DNA from: Chryseobacterium camelliae
Lineage (GTDB): Bacteria > Bacteroidota > Bacteroidia > Flavobacteriales > Weeksellaceae
Direction of reading: 5' to 3'
DNA: 64,000 bases
Assembly: GCF_002770595.1 (NCBI RefSeq)
Contig: NZ_CP022986.1
Span: 2,914,001 to 2,978,000, forward strand
Shown piece after piece: positions 7,414-16,778 of this stretch; the stretch's first letter is position 1, and every line of letters begins with the position of its first letter. Position numbers and translations under genes: made by a program. The notes below the pieces were generated by a model that saw only the letters and a list, made by a program, of their open reading frames with translations, did not search any database and was not told the DNA's origin.

Positions 7414-10400
7414 TTATTTTTCTACTCTGTTTCTTACTTTAGTATGATAGAACACGTTTGGTTTGGTTCCGATCTCTTCAAGTAAATAATATCTTCTGTT
7501 GTCAGCATATAGCTTTCTCACTTCAGATGCTTTGTCATTCATGTCTCCGAACTGAATAGATCCGGTAGTACAAGCTTTTGAACAAGCAGTCTGGAACTCT
7601 CCGTCTTTTACTACTCTTCCTTCTTTTTTCGCTTCAAGGATGGTAGTCTGTGTCATTTGGATACACAGAGAGCATTTCTCCATAACCCCTCTTGTTCTTA
7701 CTACTACGTCAGGATTAAGTACCATTCTTCCAAGATCGTTGTTCATATTGAAGTCGAACTTGTCATTCAGGTTATAGGTAAACCAGTTGAAACGTCTTAC
7801 TTTATAAGGACAGTTGTTCGCACAATATCTTGTACCGATACATCTGTTGTATGCCATATGGTTCTGACCCTGCTGACCGTGAGAAGTTGCCGCTACCGGA
7901 CAAACTGTTTCACATGGTGCATGGTTACAGTGCTGACACATCACCGGCTGGAAGATGACATCAGGATTTTCGGCAGGGTGGTTCAAAGCACCTCCTTCAC
8001 CGTTGAATGCCGTTCCGTACAGTTCAGGCACCGCCATTCCTTCCTTAAGACCTTCATAAACCTCTACTTTCTGCTTAGCGGAATAATAACGGTCAATTCT
8101 TAACCAGTACATATCTCTGGACATCCTTACCTCATCCTTACCTACCACCGGAACGTTGTTTTCTGCCTGACATGCAATCACACATGATCCGCATCCCGTA
8201 CACGAGTTCAGGTCGATGGACATATTGAAGTGAGGTCCGTCTGTATCATCAAAAGCATCCCAAAGGTCAATTTTTCTTGCCGGAAGGGCTCCGCTGATGG
8301 TATGGTATTCCAAAGGCTTGTTCCATCCGTGGTGTTCATCATCAAAAGCTACGTTTAAGAAATCTGCCAAAGGAACTTCTTTTGCGATTTCATAACGTCC
8401 CATCAGGGTGTTCTGAAGCTGGATACCAGCGAAAGGATGCATTTCGCCTGTTTTTTCTATTTTAATGTTGGATACGGCCAGGTTGGAACCGTCAAACAAA
8501 GGATAAGCATTCACACCGGTGTCTGCCGTAGCTCCCGAGTTTTTCTTACCGTAACCTAAAGCAAGACCTACGGAGCCTTCTGCCTGTCCCGGCTGAATGA
8601 ATACAGGAACATCTTTTACCGTCACTCCGTTTACCGTAACGTTCACGATGGAACCGTCCAGCTGCATTCTTGCGTTAAGGTTATTTTCAATACCTAACCT
8701 TTCTGCATCTTTAGGAGAAATAGTCAGGTAGTTATCCCACGACATTCTGGTCAACGGATCCGGTAACTCCTGAAGCCAAGGGTTGTTGGCCTGTGTACCG
8801 TCTCCCATTGCTGTTTTGGTGTACAATACCAATTCCAGGTCAGACGCCTTGAAAGCTCCCAATTCAGCCAATGCCTGAGCAGCATTTCCGCCGGAATAGG
8901 ATAAAGCCGTTGTATTGGCTGTAGTATTGAACCCGTTATATAGCGCTTTATTGAAAGAAGTGCCTCCTAATACTGAAGTGGCATTCGCTTTCAGGTAATC
9001 GTAATAATTGTTGGCAGCATTGTTCTGTCCGTTTTTCCAAACCAGAAGAGATTCTTCAATCTGTCTGGATTTGTAAATCTTCTGGATGGTTGGCTGCATC
9101 AAAGTATACATTCCTGTCTGAGGCTCAATATCTCCCCATGATTCCAGCCAGTTAGCTACAGGAATTACAGCTTTCGCTGCTTTGTACATTTCGTTTTTCT
9201 TATCAGCAATCGCTACTACGTAAGGAACTTTGGATAAAGATTTTTTGAAATCCTCGCCTTTATGGTAAGAGTAGATCGGGTCTACGTTGTTGGCGATCAA
9301 TACACCTACCTGGCCTGCGTTTACCCATCCTAAAAATTCCTGGAATCTTGCTTTGTCAAATTCCTTAAGGAAGTTAGCTTTTCCTGTAAAGGCTACTGAT
9401 CCTAATTTCTGGTTGATCAGGTGCGCTAACACCTGAGCTCCTTTGGATCCGTCTGCAAATACTACTGCTTTGCTGCCTTTTGCCTGAAGTTCTTTAGCAA
9501 TTTCTGACGCTGTTTTATCAGAAGTTCCGCCGCCTACGATGGCATTGTAAACTTCAACCAGTGTTTTATTAACTGCACTTGGCTTCAGTCTGTATCTTGA
9601 ATCTGCATTGGCTCCTGTTAAAGACATATTGGATTCAACCTGGATATGTCTCAGCATGGCTGCTCCCGGCTTTCTTGCTGCTGCGTAAGAAGACTCAAGG
9701 CTTGCTGCATTGTAGTCTCCTAAGAAGTCTGCCTGGAAACCTACTACCAATTCAGTTCCTCTGAGGTCATATACCGGTAATGCTCTGGTTCCGAAAACTT
9801 CCTGAGCTGCATCCAAGGCAGCAGCATATGGGAAGGCATCATATGTTACCAGTTCCGCAGTAGGGTATTTTGCCTTGAATTCAGCAAATAACTTTTTGAA
9901 AGTAGGGGAAGGGAAAGAGTGTGATAAAAGCACGATCTTTTTCCCTGCTGTATTGGCTTCTGCCAAACCTTTAAGGATGAATGCGTCCACTTTGTCAAAA
10001 GTTTCATCTTTCCCGTCCAGTTTAGGCTGCTTTACTTTATCATTGTCATATAAAGAAAGAACGCTTGCCTGAGCTCTTGCATTGGTTTTACCCAAATCTC
10101 CTGCAGCCGTGTTAGGTTCGATCTTGATAGGTCTTCCTTCTCTGGTTTTTACCAGAACGCTGGCAAAGTCAAATCCGTCGAAATATGTTGAAGCGTAATA
10201 GTTAGGAATCCCCGGGATAATATCATGCGGCTTTACCACATAAGGAATCGTTTTGATTACCGGAGCCTCACATGCAGCAAGCGTTACCGCTGCAGTGGAG
10301 AACCCTAATAGTTTTAAAAAGTCTCTTCTTGAAGTACTAGATCCGTTCTTTTCAGCATCTCCGAGAAAATCTTCTACCGGAATTTCTTCCTGGAACTCTT

Positions 10401-10476
10401 TTTGAGCCAGCTTATTGTTCAAAGCCGGGTCTTTAAGTTCATGAATACTTCTAAATTGTATTTTGTTTGAAGCCAT
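7414..10476 (-). CDS. actB: Alternative complex III iron-sulfur subunit ActB
   Basis: A 1020-residue protein made of a molybdopterin-oxidoreductase-like region without recognisable cofactor ligands (about residues 75-720) and a C-terminal ferredoxin-like region with four Cys clusters: CTGCGSCVIAC (about 760), CQHCNHAPCETVCP (about 850), CIGTRYCANNCP (about 880), and CSLC plus CSKAC (about 935-965). In known complexes these hold one 3Fe-4S and three 4Fe-4S centres that relay electrons from ActC to the haems. The N-terminus has a Tat-like SRRDFLKLLG (residues 49-58) followed by a lipobox LAAC (Cys69), so it should be exported folded and lipid-anchored. Starts 22 bases after actA. Confidence 0.96.
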   Translation of the reverse strand: MASNKIQFRSIHELKDPALNNKLAQKEFQEEIPVEDFLGDAEKNGSSTSRRDFLKLLGFSTAAVTLAACEAPVIKTIPYVVKPHDIIPGIPNYYASTYFDGFDFASVLVKTREGRPIKIEPNTAAGDLGKTNARAQASVLSLYDNDKVKQPKLDGKDETFDKVDAFILKGLAEANTAGKKIVLLSHSFPSPTFKKLFAEFKAKYPTAELVTYDAFPYAAALDAAQEVFGTRALPVYDLRGTELVVGFQADFLGDYNAASLESSYAAARKPGAAMLRHIQVESNMSLTGANADSRYRLKPSAVNKTLVEVYNAIVGGGTSDKTASEIAKELQAKGSKAVVFADGSKGAQVLAHLINQKLGSVAFTGKANFLKEFDKARFQEFLGWVNAGQVGVLIANNVDPIYSYHKGEDFKKSLSKVPYVVAIADKKNEMYKAAKAVIPVANWLESWGDIEPQTGMYTLMQPTIQKIYKSRQIEESLLVWKNGQNNAANNYYDYLKANATSVLGGTSFNKALYNGFNTTANTTALSYSGGNAAQALAELGAFKASDLELVLYTKTAMGDGTQANNPWLQELPDPLTRMSWDNYLTISPKDAERLGIENNLNARMQLDGSIVNVTVNGVTVKDVPVFIQPGQAEGSVGLALGYGKKNSGATADTGVNAYPLFDGSNLAVSNIKIEKTGEMHPFAGIQLQNTLMGRYEIAKEVPLADFLNVAFDDEHHGWNKPLEYHTISGALPARKIDLWDAFDDTDGPHFNMSIDLNSCTGCGSCVIACQAENNVPVVGKDEVRMSRDMYWLRIDRYYSAKQKVEVYEGLKEGMAVPELYGTAFNGEGGALNHPAENPDVIFQPVMCQHCNHAPCETVCPVAATSHGQQGQNHMAYNRCIGTRYCANNCPYKVRRFNWFTYNLNDKFDFNMNNDLGRMVLNPDVVVRTRGVMEKCSLCIQMTQTTILEAKKEGRVVKDGEFQTACSKACTTGSIQFGDMNDKASEVRKLYADNRRYYLLEEIGTKPNVFYHTKVRNRVEK

Positions 10477-10498
10477 TTATACTTCTAATTTTTAGTTA

Positions 10499-11866
10499 TT
10501 AATAATGACATTTACCACATTCAATACCTCCAATTGCATCTACAGTAATCTTACCACCGTCTTTAGGGTATTGTTTTTTCAGTTTTTCGTGTAGATTCTT
10601 GAAGTACTCTTTATTATAACCGTTGTTCATATCAACCTCAGTCGTTCTGTGGCACTCAATACACCATCCCATGGTAAAGTCATTGGCCATCTGAACAACA
10701 TTCATAGTGTCTATCTTACCGTGACAGGCTTTACATACCACATCGATTTTGTTATCAGGATTCTTTTTGTTGAAAGAATTGATGATGGCCTGTTCACCGG
10801 CTACTACGTGCTGGGCGTGGTTAAAGTAAACGAAATCCGGCATATTGTGGATTCTGGTCCATTCCACCGGTTGTGTTTTTCCGGTATACTGCTGTTTCTG
10901 GGAATCCCATCCTGTAGCAGCGTAGATCTTCTGGATCTCTCCGTCATAGAATGCCTTGTCTTTTCCTGGCTCCATGTAATGCTCTGCATTGTATTCGGAA
11001 ATCGTTCTGTGACAGTTCATACAAACATTCATAGAAGGGATTTCAGATACTTTACCGTACTTGGCACTGGAGTGACATAGCTGACAGTCGATTTTCTGTT
11101 CTCCGGCGTGAATCTTGTGCGAGAAGTAAATCGGCTGTTCAGGTTTGTACCCTTTGTAAACGCCGATCCACATCAGCCAGTTCCATACGCCATAAGCGGC
11201 AAGAATGGCAAGGATCGCCAGTAAAGCTTTACCTACATAATGATACTTTTCATAGATTTCACGGAAAGAACGAACTCTGGTTTCGTTAAGTCCGGATAGT
11301 TCTTCAGACTGACCCAGTTTTACTAATTGTCTTAGTTTTAACAAGATCCAGACTAGAAGTCCTGCAATCGCTAAAAGGGAAATGATAACCACGTTTGTTG
11401 TAGTAGAACTCTGTGGTGCTGTGTTAGCAGTTCCGGCAGCAGATGCATCTTTTGCATCGTCTTTTTTTGTGGTTTCCGGTGCAGGAGGATTAGTTGTATA
11501 GGCTAAAATGTCGTCTATATCCTTTTCCGATAGATTAGGAAAGACCTGCATTTCAGTCTTGTTGTACTTTTCAAAAATCTCATTGGCATACTTGTCTCCG
11601 GAAGCTCTAAGCTCTTTGTTATTCTTGATCCACTTGTGAAGCCAATCCCTGTCTACACCACCTTCTGTCTTCACCCGTTCTACAACCCCTTTAAGAGGTG
11701 GTCCTACAACTTGTTTATCCAGCGCGTGACATGCAGTACAATTCGCTTTGAAAAGTTTCTCGCCGTTTTTAGGATCGCCGTCTTGCCCGTAAATTGAAGC
11801 ACTGGTTGACAACAATAATCCTATTGCAATCAACGTTTTTTTATAATGCTTTCTCCAACTAATCAT
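10499..11866 (-). CDS. actA: Alternative complex III multihaem cytochrome, ActA
   Basis: A 455-residue cytochrome with six CxxCH motifs. After a signal peptide, an N-terminal mono-haem domain carries CTACH at residues 43-47. A disordered Lys/Ala/Thr-rich linker leads to two hydrophobic segments (NVVIISLLAIAGLLVWILL and KALLAILAILAAYGVWNWL). The C-terminal half then has CQLCH, CMNCH, CKACH, CIECH and CGKCH, the pentahaem core of ActA. The extra cytochrome c domain is fused ahead of that core. First gene of the operon, with a TAttTTTG -7 box about 50 bases upstream. Accepts electrons from ActB and passes them outward, either to ActE or to an oxidase. Confidence 0.95.
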   Translation of the reverse strand: MISWRKHYKKTLIAIGLLLSTSASIYGQDGDPKNGEKLFKANCTACHALDKQVVGPPLKGVVERVKTEGGVDRDWLHKWIKNNKELRASGDKYANEIFEKYNKTEMQVFPNLSEKDIDDILAYTTNPPAPETTKKDDAKDASAAGTANTAPQSSTTTNVVIISLLAIAGLLVWILLKLRQLVKLGQSEELSGLNETRVRSFREIYEKYHYVGKALLAILAILAAYGVWNWLMWIGVYKGYKPEQPIYFSHKIHAGEQKIDCQLCHSSAKYGKVSEIPSMNVCMNCHRTISEYNAEHYMEPGKDKAFYDGEIQKIYAATGWDSQKQQYTGKTQPVEWTRIHNMPDFVYFNHAQHVVAGEQAIINSFNKKNPDNKIDVVCKACHGKIDTMNVVQMANDFTMGWCIECHRTTEVDMNNGYNKEYFKNLHEKLKKQYPKDGGKITVDAIGGIECGKCHY

Positions 11867-11912
11867 TTAAATTATCTTATGTTAGTAAATATTGAACATT
11901 CAATCAATTCCG

Positions 11913-11920
11913 CAAAAATA
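11913..11920 (-). promoter_or_regulatory. -7 box of the act operon
   Basis: TAttTTTG followed by C on the minus strand, about 50 bases before the actA ATG and matching the Bacteroidota -7 consensus TAnnTTTG. No clear -33 TTG at the expected spacing. Confidence 0.55.
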
Positions 11921-12028
11921 ATATATTTAACAGGAATTTAACGGCATAAGGAAATGGTAAAATATCATTTCACTTTAATTTGTATTGATTCTAAATAACT
12001 CTATTTAGCGTAGTTTTTTAAATTTGTC

Positions 12029-12036
12029 TAAATTTG
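12029..12036 (+). promoter_or_regulatory. -7 box of the SPOR gene
   Basis: TAaaTTTG followed by C, 15 bases before the ATG at 12052, which implies a very short leader. It shares the intergenic region with the divergent act promoter. Confidence 0.55.
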
Positions 12037-12051
12037 CGGAAACAAGTTTAA

Positions 12052-12591
12052 ATGAGAAATTTGATCAAAATATTTTCAGTATTGTCCCTGTTCGGATTTT
12101 ATACTGTTGATGCACAACAGATTGTAAAAAGAGATACGTTGTCCGGTACCGAACTTGTGATGACTATGGATTCCAAAGTGAATACAGCATTGGAAAATCT
12201 TGAGGAAAAGTGTTCAAGGACCGCCGGAAATAGCTCTGTAAGAGATAATAACGATGACAGTTCGTTCACAAAACCAACCAGGATTTACGTGCCGAGCCGG
12301 GAACTTACCAATGCTGAAATCTGCAGGAAGAATCCAAGGATCTTAGGATATAAAATACAGATCACCACCGTGAAAAGTAACGATGAAGCCAATGAGGTAA
12401 AAGCCTATTTCAGAAAAAGGTTCCCTAACTTGAAAGTGGAAACCGATGCTTCATTAAGGCCGAATTACAAAATCCTTGCAGGAAGCTATTTTACCAAGCA
12501 GAGTGCAGCCGGTGATCTCTCCAGAATCAGGGAATATTTCAAATCGGCCGCTGCAGTACAATACAGGATTTTCTGTGCTGAGGCCAAATAA
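12052..12591 (+). CDS. Exported SPOR-domain protein
   Basis: 179 residues with a signal peptide (MRNLIKIFSVLSLFGFYTVDAQ), a low-complexity middle (residues 45-100) and a C-terminal SPOR domain (about 105-178: LGYKIQITTVKSNDEANEV, then YKILAGSYFTKQSAAGDL). SPOR domains bind peptidoglycan stripped of stem peptides, so the protein is expected in the periplasm at sites of wall remodelling. It is transcribed away from the act operon from a shared intergenic region. Its precise job is unknown. Confidence 0.85.
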   Translation: MRNLIKIFSVLSLFGFYTVDAQQIVKRDTLSGTELVMTMDSKVNTALENLEEKCSRTAGNSSVRDNNDDSSFTKPTRIYVPSRELTNAEICRKNPRILGYKIQITTVKSNDEANEVKAYFRKRFPNLKVETDASLRPNYKILAGSYFTKQSAAGDLSRIREYFKSAAAVQYRIFCAEAK

Positions 12592-12620
12592 AAAAGGTTG
12601 ATTTTAAAATCATATATGAG

Positions 12621-12650
12621 GAGCGGCTGACCGTACGGGTCAGCCGCTTA
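12621..12650. terminator. Terminator between convergent genes
   Basis: Stem GCGGCTGACC (12623-12632) and GGTCAGCCGC (12638-12647), extended by one A/T pair. It is GC-rich and sits between the SPOR gene and the convergent 12652 gene, ending at the latter's stop. Confidence 0.75.
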
Positions 12651-12651
12651 T

Positions 12652-13929
12652 TTATGTGTAAAAGCGATCTAAAAACCAGAAAAATTCAGACATACGGTAC
12701 ACATTATTGCAGGTCAGGTATACTGAAAGAATTGTCATGACAATTAACAGGGCGGTCAGGCAGACAGCGGATTTCCTGTAAGCATACAATAGCCATCCCA
12801 ACAGAAGGGGATAGACAAAAACAAAGTGTCCGCCGTAGATGTATCCTGTATGCAGCCCGAATTTTAACAGGCAATGGATGGCGATATCAAACAGGAAAGA
12901 AATCATCAGTACCTGCACCATTTTGTTGTTGAAATTTTTAACATAGCTCCAGAAAATCAGCAACAATAAAACGGTTATGAAAATGTAAGGCACCCAGGAT
13001 GAATACACATCCATGATCAATCCTTTGAATTCAAATCCTTTCATATTGTGCTTATCGCGAATGATAAAATTAGAAAGCAGGATATTCTCTCCGAAGAAAT
13101 ATGACATGATCATGTCCCATAAAGGTGTGGAGTGAACATTAGAAAACTTTTCGTACTGTTCGCTGGTTTTATTGAAGATGTTGTTATAATTAAAGTTGAT
13201 CCTGTTCAGGTATAACACAACAAAACAAATGCAGGTAATAGCTATCCTTACCACTGCATTGCCAAACTTTTTCCAGCTTTTAAACAATCCCTGCTCGAAC
13301 AGGACCGGGATGAAAACCTTTACGATATTGGTAATGGTTATTCCGCCTACGGCAATTCCCGAAGTAATCATGGCAACAGCAGAAATTTTTCTTCCGTTCT
13401 TTAACTGTTGCGCAGAATAATGGTTGTAAGCAGTCAGCAGAAATAAGGTGTAAGTAAAATTCTCCGGAGTAAAAGACAGGACCAGGACAGTTGAAAAGAC
13501 TCCGAAAAACAAAGTCAGCAAAACATTCATGACAAGAGGCAGGCGGATGATATTCTTAAGATATTTGAATACCTGAAGGACACTTAATGAGACTGCTATA
13601 TTGCTGAACCATGCTAATGTTAAACGGAACACAGCATCTGTCTTCCCGTCAGAGATCCACAGGGCTGTAATTCTCATCCAGTTGAAGAAATAATAGGATA
13701 AAGGATGTCTTTCAAAACTTCCGCCGGACAGCACAATGGAACGGTTATCAAAACTGAAATAGGCGTCCCAGGGGATTCTGTCATCAAAGATGATTCTGTA
13801 ATTGAGGGCTATATAAGATCCGAGAATACCATATGATATCAGGAAAAAAAGGAATACAAAAAATTCAGCGCCTGATGAAGGAAAAATCAGCTTTATGAAA
13901 TCAACGAATTTTGTTTTGAGTTTTGACAC
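12652..13929 (-). CDS. Polytopic membrane protein (DUF6080-like)
   Basis: About 425-431 residues with some ten hydrophobic segments, beginning FFVFLFFLISYGILGSYIAL. A periplasmic loop near the N-terminus contains DDRIPWDAYFSFDNRS and GGSFERHPLSYYFFNW. The overall plan resembles GT-C-type glycosyltransferases and related DUF6080 proteins, but the acidic pair expected in the first loop is only suggestive. No ATG is near the N-terminus. A TTG at 13947 gives the longest frame, but it lies inside a TAttTTTG -7 box, so a GTG at 13929 is preferred here. Single gene; role in envelope sugar or lipid metabolism is a guess. Confidence 0.7.
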   Translation of the reverse strand: MSKLKTKFVDFIKLIFPSSGAEFFVFLFFLISYGILGSYIALNYRIIFDDRIPWDAYFSFDNRSIVLSGGSFERHPLSYYFFNWMRITALWISDGKTDAVFRLTLAWFSNIAVSLSVLQVFKYLKNIIRLPLVMNVLLTLFFGVFSTVLVLSFTPENFTYTLFLLTAYNHYSAQQLKNGRKISAVAMITSGIAVGGITITNIVKVFIPVLFEQGLFKSWKKFGNAVVRIAITCICFVVLYLNRINFNYNNIFNKTSEQYEKFSNVHSTPLWDMIMSYFFGENILLSNFIIRDKHNMKGFEFKGLIMDVYSSWVPYIFITVLLLLIFWSYVKNFNNKMVQVLMISFLFDIAIHCLLKFGLHTGYIYGGHFVFVYPLLLGWLLYAYRKSAVCLTALLIVMTILSVYLTCNNVYRMSEFFWFLDRFYT

Positions 13930-13944
13930 CTCTGGAAATTTGTG

Positions 13945-13952
13945 CAAAAATA
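13945..13952 (-). promoter_or_regulatory. -7 box overlapping a rejected TTG start
   Basis: TAttTTTG followed by C on the minus strand. It covers the TTG at 13947, which makes that codon an unlikely translation start for the downstream membrane protein. Confidence 0.5.
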
Positions 13953-14070
13953 GAATAAAAAACCTTTCTGAATTATTGCGTTTCTTTAATCTTAATAAGT
14001 TTTTAATAGACTGATAGATTCAGAAGCATATTCAAACATTCAGAATACTGGGCTCATCACTAAACTCCAA

Positions 14071-14095
14071 ACAAAAACCCGCCTAATTGGCGGGC
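14071..14095 (-). terminator. Terminator of the T9SS cargo gene
   Basis: CCCGCC / GGCGGG stem with loop taatt. On the minus strand it is followed by TTTTTGTTT. It begins 28 bases after the stop of the 14123 gene. Confidence 0.85.
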
Positions 14096-14122
14096 CTATA
14101 TGATTTGAACTTCTTAAGAAAC

Positions 14123-15085
14123 TTATTCTTTGATCAGTTTCTCTGTAGAAGTTGTTCCGTCTGCAAATTCAACCTGAAGCATGTAAGTGCCTTTCGCAAG
14201 AGAAGATACATCCACTTTTTGTGTAGCTGAACTCATTACGGTCCTTCCTGAAATATCCAGTACTGAAGAAGACTTGATCTTTTTATCCGTTTTGATATTC
14301 ACTTCTCCTTTGGCAGGATTAGGGTAGATGCTTAGGGATTTTGATTTTGCGCTTGCTTCGTTTGTACCTAGTGTACCAGAAGCTGTAATCTTTACATCAT
14401 CAACCATCAGCATGTATTTATCCGCGGATACATATTGAATGCCAATTCTCACCGTTTGTCCAGCATAAGCATCAAGACTGCGTGTTACCTGTTGCCAGTT
14501 CGCATATGTTGCAATTGATATGGCCGGTGAAGAAATAATAGTAAAGTTTGCTGAAGAAGTAGGAGTTCCATTACCTACATATACCCCGATCTTGTAACTT
14601 TCATTATACGCAGGTGAAAGTGCTTTTACCCAAAGAGTAAGTACATTGGAACTGCTTCCTAATGTTACCGGAGGGGAGATTAGCCAGTCATTATTTGCAC
14701 TTACACCTCCTGCCGGAACTCCTGCCCAGGATACAGCACATTTTTGTCCGCTATGGGGTGTGAAGTTCCTTATTTCCTCATCAATCCCTGGAGTTGCAGT
14801 AAGGTTATTGGTCGCATTACTGGCAGAGAGATTAAAAATCTGGAAAGCCATTGGACTTCCGGCATTAGCCCAGTTAGGACTCCAGGTATCAGAGGACGTG
14901 CCACCTACTACTGGTCCGCCACCAGTATAAGTATTCAAACCATCAAGGTCTAAAGTCTGCCAGTTGCCAAGACCTGTAATGGCGAAATTAGTGTACGTTT
15001 CAAACCCTTCGTCGAGCAAAGTTGTCTGTGCATTGGCTGCTGCACCGGATAGCAATAAGCTTAAAGATAGTATAAGTCTTTTCAT
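14123..15085 (-). CDS. T9SS-exported choice-of-anchor J protein
   Basis: 320 residues from the ATG at 15085 (MKRLILSLSLLLSGAAANAQ, a standard signal peptide); a GTG 15 bases upstream only adds five residues. The body (about 22-245) is a jelly-roll domain of the choice-of-anchor J / MAM-like kind, starting LLDEGFETYTNF and containing NDWLISPPV. The last 70 residues are a type A T9SS sorting domain: LSIYPNPAKGEVNI, DISGRTVMS, then SLAKGTYMLQVEF and a basic end. The protein should cross the outer membrane by type IX secretion and be released or surface-attached. Its ligand or substrate is unknown. Confidence 0.88.
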   Translation of the reverse strand: MKRLILSLSLLLSGAAANAQTTLLDEGFETYTNFAITGLGNWQTLDLDGLNTYTGGGPVVGGTSSDTWSPNWANAGSPMAFQIFNLSASNATNNLTATPGIDEEIRNFTPHSGQKCAVSWAGVPAGGVSANNDWLISPPVTLGSSSNVLTLWVKALSPAYNESYKIGVYVGNGTPTSSANFTIISSPAISIATYANWQQVTRSLDAYAGQTVRIGIQYVSADKYMLMVDDVKITASGTLGTNEASAKSKSLSIYPNPAKGEVNIKTDKKIKSSSVLDISGRTVMSSATQKVDVSSLAKGTYMLQVEFADGTTSTEKLIKE

Positions 15086-15160
15086 AATAAAAATTTTCAC
15101 TAAAATTAATAATAAAACTTAAATTATAGTATAGAAACTTAAAAAAATTATTGTTTTTGT

Positions 15161-16708
15161 TTACGAACTACACGAAAGCATAGAACATCCGGAAACATCA
15201 TCATAGCCTGAAGGCCTTTTAACACAAAGTTCAGCATAACGTTCTTCATATGGATTTTCCAGGGCAATGGTCAGTTTTTCCAGAAGATCTGTTTTACCCT
15301 GATTGATTTCCTCAATACACTCATATAAAAGATAATTCCTCAAAATAAATTTTGGATTGACAGACTTCATCATGCTGATCGATTCTGTCCGTGAGATGGT
15401 ATTTTTGGAGAACCTTTCCTGATATGCTCTTAAAAAATGATTGAGTTTAGAAAGTTTTTCCTCATTCAGCATAGTATAAGAAACAGATTCGAAGGCTTCT
15501 TGTGTTGCTGTCACAGAGTCACCCCCGATATTTTCGAGGCGGCTGAAAAACAGCGTATAGTCAAGCTGTAGTTCGTGCATCAGTCCCTGCCAGTTGGTGA
15601 AAAATTCATCATCACCTTCCATCAGTGTATCAAAACCGAATTTTTTGCACAGCATACGGTCATGGGTTGCCCAGAAATAATCACCGTAGCCATTCAGGGC
15701 GTCTTCCAGGAATTTTTCATCATTGATCAGCGGGAATAGTGCATTAGCCAGTTGCCATAAGTTCCACTGGGCAATCTGTCCCTGTTGTCCGAAAGCATAT
15801 CTTCTTCCCGGGAGGTCGGTGGTATTGGGGGTGAAATTCAGGTCATATTCATCCAGCATAGAATACGGTCCATAATCAATGGTGAGTCCCAGAACGGACA
15901 TATTATCGGTATTCATGACTCCATGGACAAAGCCTACCCGTAGCCATTCCACCATAAGGTCAGCAGTACGTTCGGAGATCCTTTTAAAGAAGTCTTTATA
16001 TTTGTCAGTCCCTGCAGAAGTAATTTCAGGAAAATAATGTTCAATGGTGAAATCGGCAAGCTGTTGCAGCAATGTATACTCTCTCTGTGCAGACAGCAAT
16101 TCAAAATGCCCGAACCGAAGAAAACTCTCTGCTGTACGCATTACAACAGCGCCTTTTTCTTTCTGTGGATTTCCGTTATACATCATATCACGCACCACAT
16201 CTTCACCCGTAAAAACCAGGCTTAAGGCCCTGGTTGTAGGCACATTCAGATGATACATTGCCTCGCTCATCAGGTATTCGCGTACCGAAGACCGGAGAAC
16301 CGCTCTTCCGTCTGCATGCCGTGAATAGGGAGTAGCTCCCGCACCTTTCCACTGAAGCTCCGTTTTCCTGCCTTCCGAATCTGTAATTTCTCCGGCCAAT
16401 ATGGCTCTTCCGTCTCCCAGCTGTCCTGCCCAGTTACCGAACTGATGTCCGGCATATGCTGTAGCATAGGTATGTATGTTTTGGGGAAGTTTTGTCGCTG
16501 CCAGAAAATTAAGGTCTTTATTTTCAAATTTTCCCAGGCCTATCTCCTCAGAAAGCTGGTGATTGAAAGCAATCAGTACCGGGTTTTCAAAACCTGCCGG
16601 GCTGATGGTCGCAAATAATACTTTTGGCGTATTTCTTTGCATAGGGTTCCCTGAAAAATCTCCAGGGAATTTTTTTATAAAGGGTTGTTGGATCAGATCA
16701 GTATTCAT
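15161..16708 (-). CDS. selO: Protein adenylyltransferase SelO (YdiU)
   Basis: 515 residues of the SelO/YdiU pseudokinase family, which transfers AMP from ATP to Ser/Thr/Tyr of target proteins. Motifs: HQFGNWAGQLGDGRA (nucleotide loop, about residues 87-101), GAGATPYSRHADGRAVLRSS, then VHGVMNTDNMSVLGLTIDYG, which holds the metal-binding Asn/Asp. The C-terminus is GCSMLSCSS, the bacterial Cys version of the selenocysteine tail in eukaryotes; no TGA is present. The length is normal for Bacteroidota. It lies downstream of the PBP1A terminator and so is probably a separate transcription unit. Confidence 0.93.
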   Translation of the reverse strand: MNTDLIQQPFIKKFPGDFSGNPMQRNTPKVLFATISPAGFENPVLIAFNHQLSEEIGLGKFENKDLNFLAATKLPQNIHTYATAYAGHQFGNWAGQLGDGRAILAGEITDSEGRKTELQWKGAGATPYSRHADGRAVLRSSVREYLMSEAMYHLNVPTTRALSLVFTGEDVVRDMMYNGNPQKEKGAVVMRTAESFLRFGHFELLSAQREYTLLQQLADFTIEHYFPEITSAGTDKYKDFFKRISERTADLMVEWLRVGFVHGVMNTDNMSVLGLTIDYGPYSMLDEYDLNFTPNTTDLPGRRYAFGQQGQIAQWNLWQLANALFPLINDEKFLEDALNGYGDYFWATHDRMLCKKFGFDTLMEGDDEFFTNWQGLMHELQLDYTLFFSRLENIGGDSVTATQEAFESVSYTMLNEEKLSKLNHFLRAYQERFSKNTISRTESISMMKSVNPKFILRNYLLYECIEEINQGKTDLLEKLTIALENPYEERYAELCVKRPSGYDDVSGCSMLSCSS

Positions 16709-16727
16709 ACCTCAAATATATTAATAA

Positions 16728-16760
16728 TAAAAGACCTTTCATATGACTGAAAGGTCTTTA
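16728..16760 (-). terminator. Terminator of the ricT-gldH-PBP1A operon
   Basis: AAAGACCTTTCA (16730-16741) and TGAAAGGTCTTT (16748-16759) pair perfectly around a six-base loop, with AT-rich flanks. It lies 20 bases after the PBP1A stop and just before selO. Confidence 0.85.
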
Positions 16761-16778
16761 GTATGTATGTACGACGTT

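Noticed and set aside
15161..15230. Selenocysteine codon in selO
   Set aside because: The C-terminus reads SCSS with ordinary Cys codons, and no in-frame TGA precedes the stop.
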